A stretch of 64,000 nucleotides of DNA, from assembly GCF_963678635.1 (NCBI RefSeq), contig NC_087065.1, forward strand, positions 20,573,302 to 20,637,301, written 5' to 3'. Under the pieces are notes generated by a model. It saw only the letters and a program-made list of their open reading frames with translations, was not told where the DNA came from and did not search any database. Position 1 is the stretch's first letter. Each line of letters begins with the position of its first letter. Positions 8,931-21,500 of this stretch are shown one piece after another. The DNA is from Symsagittifera roscoffensis (taxonomy: Eukaryota; Xenacoelomorpha; Acoela; Convolutidae). Position numbers and translations under genes: made by a program.

Positions 8931-11900
8931 ATGGATGAAAGTAGTGAGATAACAGATCATCCAGAGCCTGGTAAAGAAAAGAGAATCAAGTTCAATGATG
9001 TTGTTGAGGTGAAGAGAGACGAAAGACGGTTAGTTTAATTTTAAGCCGGACGAGATGGAATATATTTCTCAATATTGTTGTAGTTTTTTTTGAAAATTCT
9101 GCGAGGTTTTTAATTTGAACCTTAAATCTTGAGCAACAATAAAGTATTAAACAAGGTTTAGCTTACGCGTGTGATATATATTGTTTCCCTTTTTCCAGTA
9201 TTTTACTGAGTTACAGCTTTATGCATTTGGGCTTCTTGCAAACCTATATTGTCATAGTTTTGTTGCACCCTTCGTGTGTTTTGTTTGCCTGATGTTGCCA
9301 GTAAATGGCGAAAACGTTTGGAATTATAGCATTGAATTATATTGTTTTCTGGAAGCCTTAGTGTTTATGAATGATCAGCAAATTCTAGATGGAATAACGT
9401 AGGCGACGATGTCTTGCAAGCGGGAAGCTATATTTGAAAACGTTATTTTTTTCTCGCGTTCTTAATTTTGGCATTAATGAACTCCAATATCGTGGTCACT
9501 TTTCGTCTACCTGAAAAGATTCTTTTTTCAACACCTGTATTATTTATATTTTATTGCGGACGACAATTTTCTTAACCGCCCCAAACCCAAATAGTTGCTA
9601 TGCGGAGCTTTGACGCGGAAGCTTTGAACAGATCTCATTACCCTTGAGATAAGCAAGGGTATAGCAATCGAGTACTAGAATTTTTTACCGTAAACAAATT
9701 TTGTTTACAGGAATCGTCTGGACTCATATCTACCTTGTTTCATAATGTATTCAAATTTCTTAGCGTTTCCGGCCCACTTAGCCTGGACGTAACTAATGTG
9801 CCTGGGACGCAAAAGTCATGGGTCGAATCTGACCAGGACCTGTTTTTTTTTCTGTTTCAAATAAAATTATCGGCCAATTATTTGTCTGCTTATCTGTTGT
9901 CGCATCTTGGAGTTTTTTTTTGCTGCGTGTATTTTTATTTTTTGTTGCTTCTTGTGTTATATTTACTTCTACAATTTTCACTTTTATCTGCTCAAATAAT
10001 CTTTTGAATTGAAATGGAATCAGCTAATGGTCCCAAGAATTGTCCTACTGGATTCAAATTATGTTTTTGCTTGGGTTTTATTTTATGAATCTTTGAAATA
10101 CCGACTTGGAAATTAATTGCGATAGCGAGATAATATTTCTGTTTGGCGAAAACATTTGGGCGTTTAAGGAATCTAAAATTTTGTTAACATAGTTACCGCA
10201 TCAAATTTTCTTGGCAATGACAAGAACAAAATTTGTACCCTAAAATTTTAAGGACAGAAAAAAAATAGATTGCTGCTCGAGGTTTTTTCACTGTACTTTC
10301 AGGATTCATGACATTCTTTTTTTTTTGAAAGTAATGAAGTGAATTTTCACTCTTTTTTTTTAATGAAGACGTTACTAGTTGCTAGGAACTGATAACTTTT
10401 GTTTAGTGAACTTTGTTCCTGAGGCATTAAAATATAAATTTTTTTTCTTGGCTCTCTTTAGTCATCCAGTCACTGATTATAGCTTTTTTTCACTCCCTCA
10501 TTTCAATGTTTCTGTTTTTATAATCTTGGACATGTTTTAATGGCTAAATACGTGCTACGATTATAAGGTATGCAGAAAGTTTAGGTTGTTCACCATGCGA
10601 AGTTTCATTGCATTATGACAGCGTTAAAATAGTTTTTAAGTTTGGAAAAATGTGGGAGCCGTGATCATTTATTAAAGTGTTGAACGTTTTCAGGAAAAGG
10701 TCTTAAAAATTCGTTCAATTTAGATTTTTCGCGGTTTGACTTTTGATTTCTTTTTAAGTTGACTTCATTTTTTTTGTTAAAAAGAAGACAAATGCCACTA
10801 TCGAACAGCAAAAATGTTAAGGTCGCAAAAAACGTGATCGACTTCTAATTTTGGAATTTAATTATTAGTTTTTTCAGCGAAATAAATATTTTACCTGCTG
10901 ATCCAGCTTTCTCAAATTGGGTTAATTTTATCAAAAGTGCACCAAGCATGAATTTTTCATGAAATTCAAACAGCGTCAATGGCATATATATATTTTTTTT
11001 AAGTTCGAAAGTTCTTTTTTCGGTTTCCTTGCGTTCATTACTGTCAGTTGGCTGTTTCAAGGTTGAACTAGAGCTGCTCACTTAACCATGAGCCCAGCAA
11101 GCTCTGACAATTTTGCATGCGCTCACGCTGCAAATTGCAGCGAAAGTACTTTTTGAACCCCTATTCTTAAGACATTCAACATTGTCTGTTCAAAAAAGCT
11201 GTGACTGAGTTTTCCCGCCTCGGCTACCTACTTGGTACTTGAAATACCGTTGCTAGTTGAATTCGACTTGATTAAAAGTTGATGGACGTAGTTTAGAATC
11301 TTGTATAGGTCTTGATGAATTCAGGTTCAAATTTTTTTTCGCGGTTTGACTTTTGATTTCTTTGCCGTTTTAAGGAAGGCAAACTCCACTATCGAACAGC
11401 AAAAGTGTAAGGTCATGAAACACATGATCGACTTTCAATTTCGAAAATGGAATTTACTTTTCAGCTTTCTCAGCGAAATGAAAATCCAGATTTCTCAAAA
11501 CGGGTTAGTTTTCATCAAAAAAGTGGTTGTTATCAAAATCAGGTCAGTTTTATCCAAATCGGGTTAGTTTTATCGCAAACTTTGATCCATTTTTCTCAAA
11601 TGGGGTTAGTTTTATTAAAGAACTAGGAATTCAATGAGCTTTAAGGTCATCTGTTTTCTTCGAAATTCGGAAGATGATATTTGAAAAAAAAACAACTCAG
11701 TATTTTCCTTTTTTTTTGCGTTCATTGACTCCAAATGTCTGTTAGCTCATGTTTTGCCTTGAAATAACTTCGTTTGTGAAAAATGCATGCAGTGTTTTAT
11801 AACGTGTAGTGTGTGTGATTAGGCGGAAGCACCGGACACATCCAAGAAGAAGACGAGCTGCTCAGGGAAGAGGTCTTGAAAATGGGAATGCAGGAGGATC

Positions 11901-12838
11901 AAGGATGTCAGCATATCATCCCACTTCAGAATCAGTGGCCACTGCTCCGACGAACACGACCCAGTTCATTATCAACGACCACAACAGTCCTCTTCCAAGA
12001 GGCATCAACGGATCCCCTATCTCAGCCTGTCCAACCCCTAACTCAGACGGAGGCAGTCGGTCAAGAGACGGAAACGACTATGAACAACTAGGCGACTACT
12101 ACCCAACGTCGAGAATAAATGACTCGGCTATAGAGCAGTTCGCCCAAGAGTACAGTCAGTTTCAGTACGAGCGTCTGTCAGAAATGAGTCGCGAGGACTT
12201 GATCAAAAAGTGCATTGAACTAGAGGAGGCACTGGATTGTTATGATAGAGTGAACCACCCGCATGACGGAGGTATAATAATTTTAAAAATGTCTGGTAGG
12301 TGCTATGCAAAAATTTGATTTAAGAGGCACTTGAGTAAATTGATTACTGCTGGGAGGCTCACTTGGATCTAGGTTTTGTTTTTTATCATTCATATTTTGT
12401 TTCTTCACTTGCTTATATGCTTGGTTTATCAATTATTCCCATGCGGCTTGAAAAAAGTTCTTGAATGATATTTCTCTTTCGAGTGAATTATTTGTTAGCA
12501 GGTGTATCGTGATTTTTAAAAATAATTTTTGAAGTCAAATGATTTTTTAACGAAGAAGATATATTTTTATTTTAGGCAGTTCTTCAGAATCCGAGTTTAA
12601 TGCGCGTCCTTACTCCAGACATTGCAATACATGTTCGTGTGTGTTCGAACCCACTTCCCGTCACCACTTCACTTCCATAGATGACTCCTCAAATGGGTCC
12701 ACGACACAGAACACGGCAGACATCAGCCAAGGACCAGCTGACACTACCACACATGACTTGCCTCCCAAAAACTCATGTTCGCCTAATTCCACAACTGTAG
12801 AGTTCCCTGCTCACGTGGAAATGCATTCAAATGATTGA
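8931..12838 (+). CDS. HEXIM1: HEXIM-like P-TEFb inhibitor, three coding exons
   Basis: Exons 8931-9028, 11823-12271 and 12576-12838 join in frame (phases 2 and 1; GT donors at 9029 and 12272, AG acceptors at 11821 and 12574) to give 269 residues and a TGA stop. HEXIM proteins bind 7SK RNA through an Arg/Lys-rich motif and inhibit CDK9-cyclin T in the nucleus. Here residues 32-45 are a basic KHR-containing motif like the 7SK-binding region, residues 75-82 (APTNTTQF) match the kinase-inhibitory APYNTTQF, and residues 140-177 match the start of the cyclin T-binding coiled coil, including SREDLIKK and ELE. Odd points: the Tyr of PYNT is Thr, and after residue 180 the protein is a Ser/Thr/His-rich tail, not a second coiled coil, so the cyclin-binding domain looks short. 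The ATG lies one base after a 3' splice site. HEXIM2 is an equal name choice. Confidence 0.75.
9766..9902 (+). repeat. tRNA-derived SINE, family 1, copy 1
   Basis: The head resembles a tRNA: an A-box-like stretch (CTTAGCCTGGA) and a B-box-like GGTCGAATC about 50 nt later. It is followed by a shared body that includes TTTGTCTGCTTAT. The second copy is at 15540-15690 and aligns through both head and body. Confidence 0.55.
10690..11060 (+). repeat. Dispersed repeat, copy 1
   Basis: Contains the shared block TTTTTCGCGGTTTGACTT and CCACTATCGAACA. Copies 2 and 3 are at 11255-11760 and 63450-63925, with a fragment near 63225-63400. No coding potential is conserved between copies. Class unknown. Confidence 0.5.
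11255..11760 (+). repeat. Dispersed repeat, copy 2
   Basis: Aligns with 10690-11060 and 63450-63925. Internally it repeats a short phrase ending GGTTAGTTTTATC several times between 11500 and 11615. Confidence 0.5.
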
Positions 12839-12847
12839 ATAATTTGA

Positions 12848-12853
12848 AATAAA
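12848..12853 (+). terminator. Poly(A) signal of the HEXIM-like gene
   Basis: AATAAA lies 10 nt after the TGA stop, and a second AATAAA is at 12906-12911. Given the first signal's closeness to the stop, the second may be the main one. Confidence 0.55.
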
Positions 12854-14058
12854 CTGAAAAACTGAATCAATAGCAGCCTGCATGGTTGTGTAAGTCCCGT
12901 GAGCCAATAAAGCAATTTTGATGATATTTTCTCTGCAAAAATTTATTGCTGTAAAAAATTCGAAGTAACTTCAAATTAACATCGGTAAATCCAAATATGA
13001 AAAATTGATGTTTGGAAAGAAAAGTGCTGCCCTGCTGAATTGGTGTTTACTTCCACTTGCGAGTTGATAATTTTTTTTGTCAACTAGAAATTTGGTGTGT
13101 TTTCAAAATCAGGTATAAATGTGCTTTGTATAAGCTTAGCTTTATATCAAAATGTGTTTTTTTCGAAATTTAGTTATCGCAAGTGATGCGAAGTTTCGCC
13201 TCTGTTTTAATTTTGTAAATATAGTTGATCGTGTTATTAAATAGTGTTAGATACTTTCTATAATGCTACTCTAGCATAAGAATTATTTGTTTAATATATT
13301 TATTTTTACTGTCTCTATAATTTACGGTTTTAAAGTTGAAATCTTAGAAGTAAAAAAAACTATTAATGCACTAGATGAGTTCCGAGACTCAGATGCAAGT
13401 GCCTGACTCAAAGCCCACTAGACTTCAAGCAGAGTAGCATAAATTGGGGCGGCAACAATTTTCAAAAATCTAAAAGGTAATTTGCCTAGAAATCTTGTTT
13501 GATAAAAATAGGTTTTATGAAAATGTATGCGATTGATTTTTTGTATTTTATTTTTTTTTCGAGAGGCTTTTGCAAAAAAAAGAAATTGATTTCTCGAATT
13601 ACCTTTTACCGATTTCCAAAAAAAAGGTTATCTATAGAAAGACCGTCTACACCATTTGTATGCATGCATAAATCCTTATTCTTTTTTTGCTTTACCCCTT
13701 TGTCTACACCCTGAGAAAAATGTGTGGGGTAATATTTGACCGATATTTTTGATTTTTGTTTCATTTTCTCAAAATTTACTAAACAAGGCTGCGATTGTGG
13801 TTTCAATGAAGAGTGCGGATTTGAAAAGCACCCCTCAATTAGCGGGTACGCCCAAAAATTTCTTACACATAAATTTATGGCCCTCGGAATAGTGTAATTT
13901 TGTATATCTTTTTGATTTTTCTCGGAATGATGTTGTGGGTTTTCGGAATTCCCAAAAATGATGTTGTGGGTTAAATGGAGATAACGGGTATAAGGAAACT
14001 ACAAGCATAGAAAGTCGCATCTCTTGTATTTCTGGCTATTGTTTGATAACTTTCAAGT

Positions 14059-14128
14059 GCTCATGGCGTAGATACGAGGACGTATGACTCTTGATCTTCA
14101 GGTCGGGGAATGGACTCTGACCCAGCAA
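14059..14128 (+). repeat. tRNA-like SINE head, family 2
   Basis: The sequence ATGGCGTAGATACGAGG resembles a tRNA A box and aligns with the heads at about 55020 and 55288. An anticodon-loop-like CTCTTGA follows, but the B box is degraded. I read it as a SINE remnant, not a working tRNA gene. Confidence 0.45.
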
Positions 14129-15539
14129 AAATATGTTTAAGATTTATTTTAATTTTATTATTTATTTACACTAGTAAGCTTGCAAGCGAAAGGTAATAAT
14201 ACGAAAATCTTTGCCACAGAAAACTGCTATTTTGTTATTTAAGAAACAAAAACTACATACAAAGTCAAAGAGATTTTTCAGATATTTTTTTTTGTCATGA
14301 ACTCCGAATTACTCTTGCTTTTACCGTAACTGCTAAAAACCTGTATCCAAATGATCATGTTCGAACGCTCCTCAACAAAACCAGAAGGAGATGCAAAAAA
14401 CCCAAATCTCAAAATTGACTACGTGGATCATTTTACAAACCAAAAAAATTTCTAAAATATCTATTTTTCAAAGCTTTTAGCGTTCCGACCGGACTTTGGG
14501 AAGGAACTTGGTATTCGGGTGTGTTTTAATTTTTTGTTTTCAACGCATTATAAAGCAGCACAAATATTCATCTGACTGGTGTGAGTGTTGAGTGATGTAT
14601 CGTATTACAGCTTTTACAGTTCTGATTCGAACCGCATTAAAAAAATTTAAAGTTTTTCCCAGTGTCGAAAAAAAAAACGGTTCGATAATTTTGATTTTTT
14701 GTCTTATTTCGAGCAAATAAAGCAAGCGAGCAGTTTTATCTAAATTGATTAATTCCTTGAAATTTTACAAAAATTTAACTTAAAACGTATAACAGTTTTA
14801 ATTGGGTAACGTTATCTTACTTTGAGTATTTTAGCGCCTTTTTGGAAGTTTTAGTTCGAATTTTTTCTTGTAATATTTCCGCAATAATTGTTTTTCAATT
14901 TGCTTAATTTATGGCTGAACTTAGTTTGGTTATTGAATATGCCTAATTCCCATTTTTTTGGTTCAGCTCTTTTCATCAGACTACGCCGAAAAAACCGACA
15001 ATAGTTTGAAAAACTTGTTTGCATTTTTTTAAGACCATGGTCGGTACATTCTGCGCTACTTGCACAGTAACCGGCTATCCTTGTTCAGATATATGTTTTT
15101 GTTGCAATCTAAGATTTAACTGCCACATCTAAGCTTTTTACGTAGTTTTTTATTGCAGTTGTTTTTTATGTTTTCATTCACTCCTGCAGTTTTTAATTCT
15201 ACTAACGTTGACGTCGTATATTTTTTTTCTTATGTTTTTTTGCATGAAAAGGGTTTTGGCCAAAAAGATATCGGCATATTTCATCTGTTTACTAACTTAA
15301 TTTTGAGTCGTTCAAAGAAACCATAATTTTTTAACGTTTTACTTCGTATTATACAAAATTTCTCAGAATACAATTTTTTATTCAAAGTTGTTTTTGATAA
15401 CATTTTTTTTCGCTCGATACTTGTTTTTACTATTGCCATTAGCAAGCGTTATCATTCCAGTATGAAGACTTTTTTTCGGGCCAACTTCTTTAACAGAATC
15501 ACTTGAATCATTACTATCTTGATTCTGAATGATTTCTAC

Positions 15540-15690
15540 GGTTTCCCGGTCAACTTAGCCTGGAGGTATCGAGTACGCCTGGGACGGCAAAGCTCCTGGG
15601 CTCAAATCTCACCGGGACCTGTTATTTGTCAAAAATTCTGTTTCAAATAAATTTGTCGGTCAATTAGTTGTCTGCTTATGTGTTGTCGGC
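15540..15690 (+). repeat. tRNA-derived SINE, family 1, copy 2
   Basis: Aligns with 9766-9902 from the head (CTTAGCCTGGAGGTATCGAG) through the B-box-like GGCTCAAATCTC to the body TTGTCTGCTTATGTGTTGTC. Confidence 0.55.
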
Positions 15691-16189
15691 TTAGTTTTGT
15701 TTACTTCAAGCTTTTTTCTCTAACCTTACTTTTGGTGTTCCATTTTGTTCCTACAATTTGTAGTTTTACTAACGTTGACTTCTCCCGCGGCCCAAATTAT
15801 TTCAACTCATTTTTTATTGGATTAATGACCTAATTTTTGTTTTGGACGAAATACAATTTTAGCATTTCCCTTTGCACTTTTCAAATTTGTTGAATGCTTA
15901 TCAATCGGTTTGTTGAAGCTTTTTTTGCTATGGAAATTGTTTCAATAATTTTTGAAAAACTTTTAGTTTTTCACAGAAGCTTCTATTAATTTTCAATAAA
16001 AGGGCTATCAATTGAAAGACCGCCTACTCCCCTGTTTTCCCGCGTACTCCCGTAGAGTCTGTTTCTACTTGACCCCTCTGTCTACAGCGTTCGAAAAGTC
16101 TAAGCGGGAATATTGGACTCAATTTTTTTTCTCAAAAACTACTCTCTCAAAGCTGAGTTTTTGCTTTCAATGAAATGAATGGTTTCGAA

Positions 16190-17180
16190 AAACTCCCTGC
16201 AAAAGCGGCTACACCCAATTTTTTTTTTCAAGTTATGGTCCTAGGAGTAGTCAAATTTTTGACTGTTTTTTGAACCTTTTTGACTTTCCTCGAAAACTTG
16301 ATATATTGGGTTCAGTGGAGATAACGGGTCAGGAGAAGCTCCCCTGTATTAGCAGCCATACACAAAAAGTTTTAGCACAAAAAAATATCGCCCGCGGAAA
16401 AGTCAAATTTTTGATTCTTTGACCGTTTATTAAACTTTTTGAATATTCTCGAAAACTACGCAGCCATGTCTGAGATTTTGGGTTTAAATGAAACAGCGGG
16501 TTGTGGGGAGCTCATTGGCTTATGCGACTACACCCAAGTTTTGTTGACACCAAAAGTTATGGCCCTCGGAAAAGTCAAAGTTGATTTTTGGACCGTACTT
16601 TTTTACAAGTTTTTTTGATTTTTCTCGAGAACTACTCTACCACATCTGAGACTTTTGATTCAATCGAAATAACAAGTTGCATCAATCCCTTCTGCATAAA
16701 CGACTACGCCCTTCTTTCTTTTAAAAAAAGGTATGATTCTCAGAATTGTCAAATTTTTTATTTGTTGATCGTTTTTGCTAACTACCTGCCAAACCTGATT
16801 TCAAATGTTTAATCGAAACAAGAGGATGTTGAAAGTCCTACCTTTATAATTGACTATGTCCAGTTTGCTTAAGAGGAAAGATGTTGATTTCAAAGAAGTC
16901 AGTGTTTTGAAACTTTGATAAATTTTTGGAAACCAGTTGACTTTACGCGAAAACCATTGTGCCAATTCTCGGGTTGTGTTCAATCGAGAAACCCGGTTTT
17001 GGAAATCATATTTTCTTAGCTAATGGATTATGGAAAAAAATTTATGGATTTTGGAGAGACTTTTGACCGTTTTTAGAAAGTTTTGAATTTTCTAAAAACT
17101 CAAAAAATCTTATCTGGGACGAAAAATTCAATTGAAAGAACCAACTGCGATAATTGATCCTGCAGAAGCGATGACTTCTT
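16190..17180 (+). repeat. Degenerate tandem array, period about 150-175 bp
   Basis: Successive units begin near 16209, 16351, 16526, 16703 and 16850. Each has a start like GACTACACCCAAG, then GGCCCTCGGAAAAGTCAAA, a T-rich stretch with GACCGT, TTTTCTCGAGAACTAC, and an end like TTCAATGGAAATAACGGGTT. Units are much diverged. A related single unit lies at 13830-14030. This is an old minisatellite or satellite array. Confidence 0.6.
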
Positions 17181-17839
17181 AATTGCTTGTATGAGAAATA
17201 TTATCTCGTTAAGAAAAATATTTATCTCAACTTTTTTTTGCTCTTCTCGCCTTTTTTAGTAGAGAAACAATTAGGAATTTGGGGGCAGAAACCGAAATTT
17301 CAATCCATAAATTTTGATGCCGCATCAGTAAAGCAAACTCATCCAATATTAAACACGAAACTCAAGCTTCAGCTGGGACCCTGATTGGTTTTTGTTGAGA
17401 CATGCGAAAATTTTAGTTACCTAACTTTTTTTAATATTTACTATTTTTTTATTCAAGCCTTTTTATATTTGTGTTGTATTGCAAGTGGAGCGAAGCTCAT
17501 CTTCGCTTCTATGGTGAATTTTTTAAAGAGTCGTCGAATGTGTTTCTTGAACTAATTTGCGCAAATAGAAGGTTCTAGACAACATTTTGAAGTTTTTTTA
17601 ATTGTGGTTCTTTGAAAGTTTTTTCATTTTTTCTGGACTTAGTGGCTCTTCTTTCGTCTAGTGTCTTGTGTTATCGCAAGTGATGAGAAGCTCCGATTTG
17701 CCTCTGTCTTTGGAAATGCAACAAAAATGTCTTATCAATGTTAATGCTTATAGAGTTTTTCAGCTTAAAAATTCTCGCAAATTAATTTTCTCTTGATTTT
17801 GAAGAAAGAATTGAATGATGGTGCTTTTGGTGTGGCTTT

Positions 17840-18060
17840 TTAGACAAACTTGATTTGATAACCAACATTTTATGAGTATAATTGTTCCGGCTTTCGTAAC
17901 GAAAGTAACAGAATATTTGTGCTCAGGGTGTTTTTTTTTCTTCAGACAAATTTCGACTTTTTAACTAGCCAATTTTGACAAAGTGTTTTCTAAATCATTC
18001 AAAATTTTTTTGTGTCCTGAGCTTAAAATTGGAAAAATAGTTCACCTAATAAGAAGTGTT
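17840..18060 (+). repeat. Dispersed repeat shared with 62740-62900
   Basis: Both copies contain a phrase like TTTCGACTT followed by a TTAAC-TAGC block and end near a GAGCTTAAAATT-like phrase. The match is loose and no coding content is seen. Confidence 0.35.
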
Positions 18061-18529
18061 CAAATACTATTGCTAGACTAAGCTAGCTAAGCGAAGTTAA
18101 AGGAATAAAAGTAATTGTGTTAAATTAAAACTGACTGTTGTCTAAAGAGAACAATAGTGACGCGAAGTCCAATGGACTTCATATAAAGCACAACTGGCTA
18201 GTAACTAATTAGCTGCTAGAGGCCAAGGTTACAATCGTTAAAAAACGCAATCACAAAATCACCTTTGATTGTTTTTCTAAAAAAAATATGAGGGTTTAAA
18301 CATTGCCATTATGGCCAATTTGGAACAAAGAACGCGCGACAATTAAAGCGGGTGTTTAATCCGTAGAAATCGTTCCGGGTTGATTGAAGCAGGTTAATTG
18401 GCATAATTGATTTCTTACTAGGAAAAAAAAACTTTATTTTTGTATTTTATAGGCGCGTAGGGGGATGATTTTTATTTTAAAAAGTTCAAATTTTAGAATT
18501 GACGAATTTAACGAATTGATGTGGCTAAG

Positions 18530-21500
18530 CCACTTGCTGGATGAAGCGCCTCTCTCCATAGAAATTTGGGGGCCCGGGGTTCCTTCTCGGACAAGATTAG
18601 CTGTATGAGAGGTTTTCTGGTACTGGGTCTGTTGGCTTCTCGGGCGAATTCCTCATAGCTATTGGGTTCTCGCTCGTACCCGGAGTTGACGATGTGAAGT
18701 CCTAGATTGGTTAGTCGCCAGAGATGGTTCGTTTCGAATGATCTGAAGAACTTTCAGATATGACAGACGAGAATTCGAATTAAAACCAGAGTCAGTGCCC
18801 AGATAGTCTTCCAAGACGTTGTTCTAATGGTTTAAATCTCATGACGATGTTAAGTCTGAGTTAACGTAACAGAAACCTTTGGTCCTGGGGACATTTGTTT
18901 TTCACCTCTTCGTCATTGTTCAGCCCGATTGTCTGCTTGACAGTGTGAGCCCTGCTTCGTTACAGTCCTTGCTTTTAATAGGTGAAATTCTCCTTCTCTT
19001 CTTTGCTAATTCATTTTTATTAACTAATGTGTTCGGAACGGTTGTAAATATACTTGGAGCCATTGGTTGGTTTTTCTTGAAAGCGAGGTCCAATTTTCTT
19101 AGTACGTGGCCGTTATCTAGGGTTACCATATTTTTGTGTCTGAAAGAGGTTTTCCGCCAAGAAGTTTAAAGTACAGTTGACCTTCCCTTCTGTTGACGAT
19201 CTTTCTATATCAAATAGTTCTTTGGGTGAAGGGGTTCGACAAAGGGCTGTCGGTGCTATTTGTTCTGCTTTGTCCGTTGAATCGCTCTCATATTCTCTGT
19301 TGTCGGGTATAGTTTGCTCCAGGTATCCGTCATTTGCTGTCGTTTGCTCCAAGTCATGGGCTCTCTGTTTGGACAATGTCGACTTCCTTTTATCTAAATC
19401 AATTGCGTGTGAGATTAAGGATTCCCAGAATGTATTAGGTGATTTTTTGAAATGTTTTGAAAAAGGTGTACATCCAATGGATGGTTGTTTTGTTGAACTG
19501 AGGTTCCAAATGATTTCATCGATCGCAGCGTTTGGAGTCGGTTTGCGTTCGTTAAACGACTTTGCCATAAGTTTCGCTTTGACTCTGTAGATAAGACGTT
19601 CTACAACTCTATTAGACGTTTGATCTATGATCTTCCACCGTACATAAAATTAGTTAATTATGATTATTACTCTCTCAGACACTTTTGAATTTATTAGAAA
19701 AAAAACTCGACCCATGGTCAACTCTGATTGATTTCGGTTGCAGTAATCCGTCAGAGTTGTGAATATCGAAGACACTGAATTACTATTTAATACCCTAGCC
19801 GCAGGAATTTTTGGGAACCTATCTATACATTAAAGTAAATATTTTTATGTGCCCAGTTTTTGTCCAATGAGCCTGAAAAATCCAGGTTTATTTCTTCGTT
19901 AGGTTTTGATAAGTCTGGTAATTTCTGCGTGTTGGCCGAGCCCAGAATGAATTTAAGGTTCTTACCTGCTTTTATACACTGGGCACAGTTTTTCTCGTGA
20001 TGGTAACATTCACCACCAAATGTTCTCCACCAGTGCTCTCGTCACGAACTTTCTTGGATGGGTCTTATGTAAAACCGTCATGAACGGGGACCTAAGGGCT
20101 CCTGGGATGATCAATTGTTTGTTGTTAAACAGCATTCTTTCCCTCACATGAAATTCCTGCTGGAAGGTCTTCAAATAAGCCCCGAATCTATCCAATGGTC
20201 TTTTTTTTCCACCGCCTTCTTCACCTCCTTGAGAATTTTGTGTTCATCTGTCATCATCCTGATAAGTTTGTTTGAGCAATGGGCCCAATACTATATTTTG
20301 AAGTTGAAAAGCGATTTTGTCAATATGTTCGTGAATATTTGACATTTTATATAATTTTTTAAAAATCTGGTCGCTAAAGAGATTAGAATCCAAGTCTAAA
20401 TTAATACTATCATCTTTTTTTCGTAATTGCAACTAGGGTTATGAAACAGACTTTGTCACGTTTATCTAATTTCACGATGTGCCCTTCTTTTCCATTCGGT
20501 TCAATTCGGACTTTACACTTTCCAATAAATGCAGAGGAATCCTTCTACCCTTGGCTTGTATTGGTTTGAACGATGAATGGAAATGTGTAATCTTTCTATC
20601 CATTGGAATTTTCCTACTCTGTTTAAAAGTCATTTGAAATGGTTGTACATGTTAAGAAATGTATGCAAATGGAGATTATATTGACACAAAACCGGAAGAG
20701 ATACATTGTTCACCGGAAGAAGCGGTTGTTTCTGCGCAATTTATATTCCAATTTGGGGTAGTTTTTCGTTTCCCAAGACGTTCCTCTCGTGTCCAGTGGT
20801 GATAAAAAATGGAGTTTCTTCTGAAACCCATCTGTTAGATTGTATTCTGATTACAGTTTTTCCGTTAACGTTTATTGTATTGTTAGTGAAGCCGCAGTGA
20901 ACTGCAAATTTTTTTGTCCACGCGTAGAATTTTCAGCTGTGGGTCTCTCAGTTTTATCTCATGGAACACGTTCTTTTTCAGGAAACGTATTGGACTAGCT
21001 CAATCGAATGGAATATTCATATTAAAATTTGCGTCCTCATCTAATTCGATTTTTACGAGCTTCTTCGTTTCGACGCCATTGCCATCGTAGATAGTTCGTA
21101 TGTTTAACAACGAGTAATAATTTTTTCTGCTCCACAAAATTTTCTTCTTGGTTCACTTGTAGATTCACTGGAGAATATGGACAAATTTAATTCTGTACAA
21201 CTGGCCTTCTTTTGATTTTTAGAGTCTCCAAACTGTCCTTTGTATTTTTAAATTTTACGTATTATTTACTTTTGGTCGGCAAATTTTCAAGTGTCCTTTG
21301 TAAAAGCATTTCCATTATTCATACAGAAGTTGGATTTTTCTATAATCAGACTTGGTTTCTTTAATACAGTATTAAAATTTTTGTACACCCTGCCGCTATT
21401 GTTGTTAATGGACCTCGTCATGTTTGTTATTTTGAGATGATTATAATAACGTTTCTCATCGACATTTGCCTGGTTGATTGCATCCACTGGATTTAGCGTT

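Larger units (their letters stand above)
9029..11822 (+). other. Intron 1 of the HEXIM-like gene
   Basis: The AT-rich intron is bounded by GT (CG|GTTAGT) and AG. It contains a tRNA-derived SINE (9766-9902) and two copies of a dispersed repeat (about 10690-11060 and 11255-11760). Intron 2 (12272-12575) is short and I see nothing in it. Confidence 0.6.
12912..18529. other. Intergenic repeat-rich stretch
   Basis: No gene is seen. It holds a tRNA-like SINE head (14059-14128), a family 1 SINE (15540-15690), a single satellite-like unit (13830-14030), the degenerate tandem array (16190-17180) and a dispersed repeat (17840-18060). A short phrase like ATCGCAAGTGATGCGAAG recurs near 13170, 17670 and, altered, 53390. 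Confidence 0.5.

Noticed and set aside
14059-14128. Functional tRNA gene
   Set aside because: The B box is degraded and the segment aligns with SINE-like heads elsewhere.
18879-19590. + strand ORFs of 96 and 137 codons
   Set aside because: They are the complement of the gypsy tail, which reads as known sequence on the minus strand.
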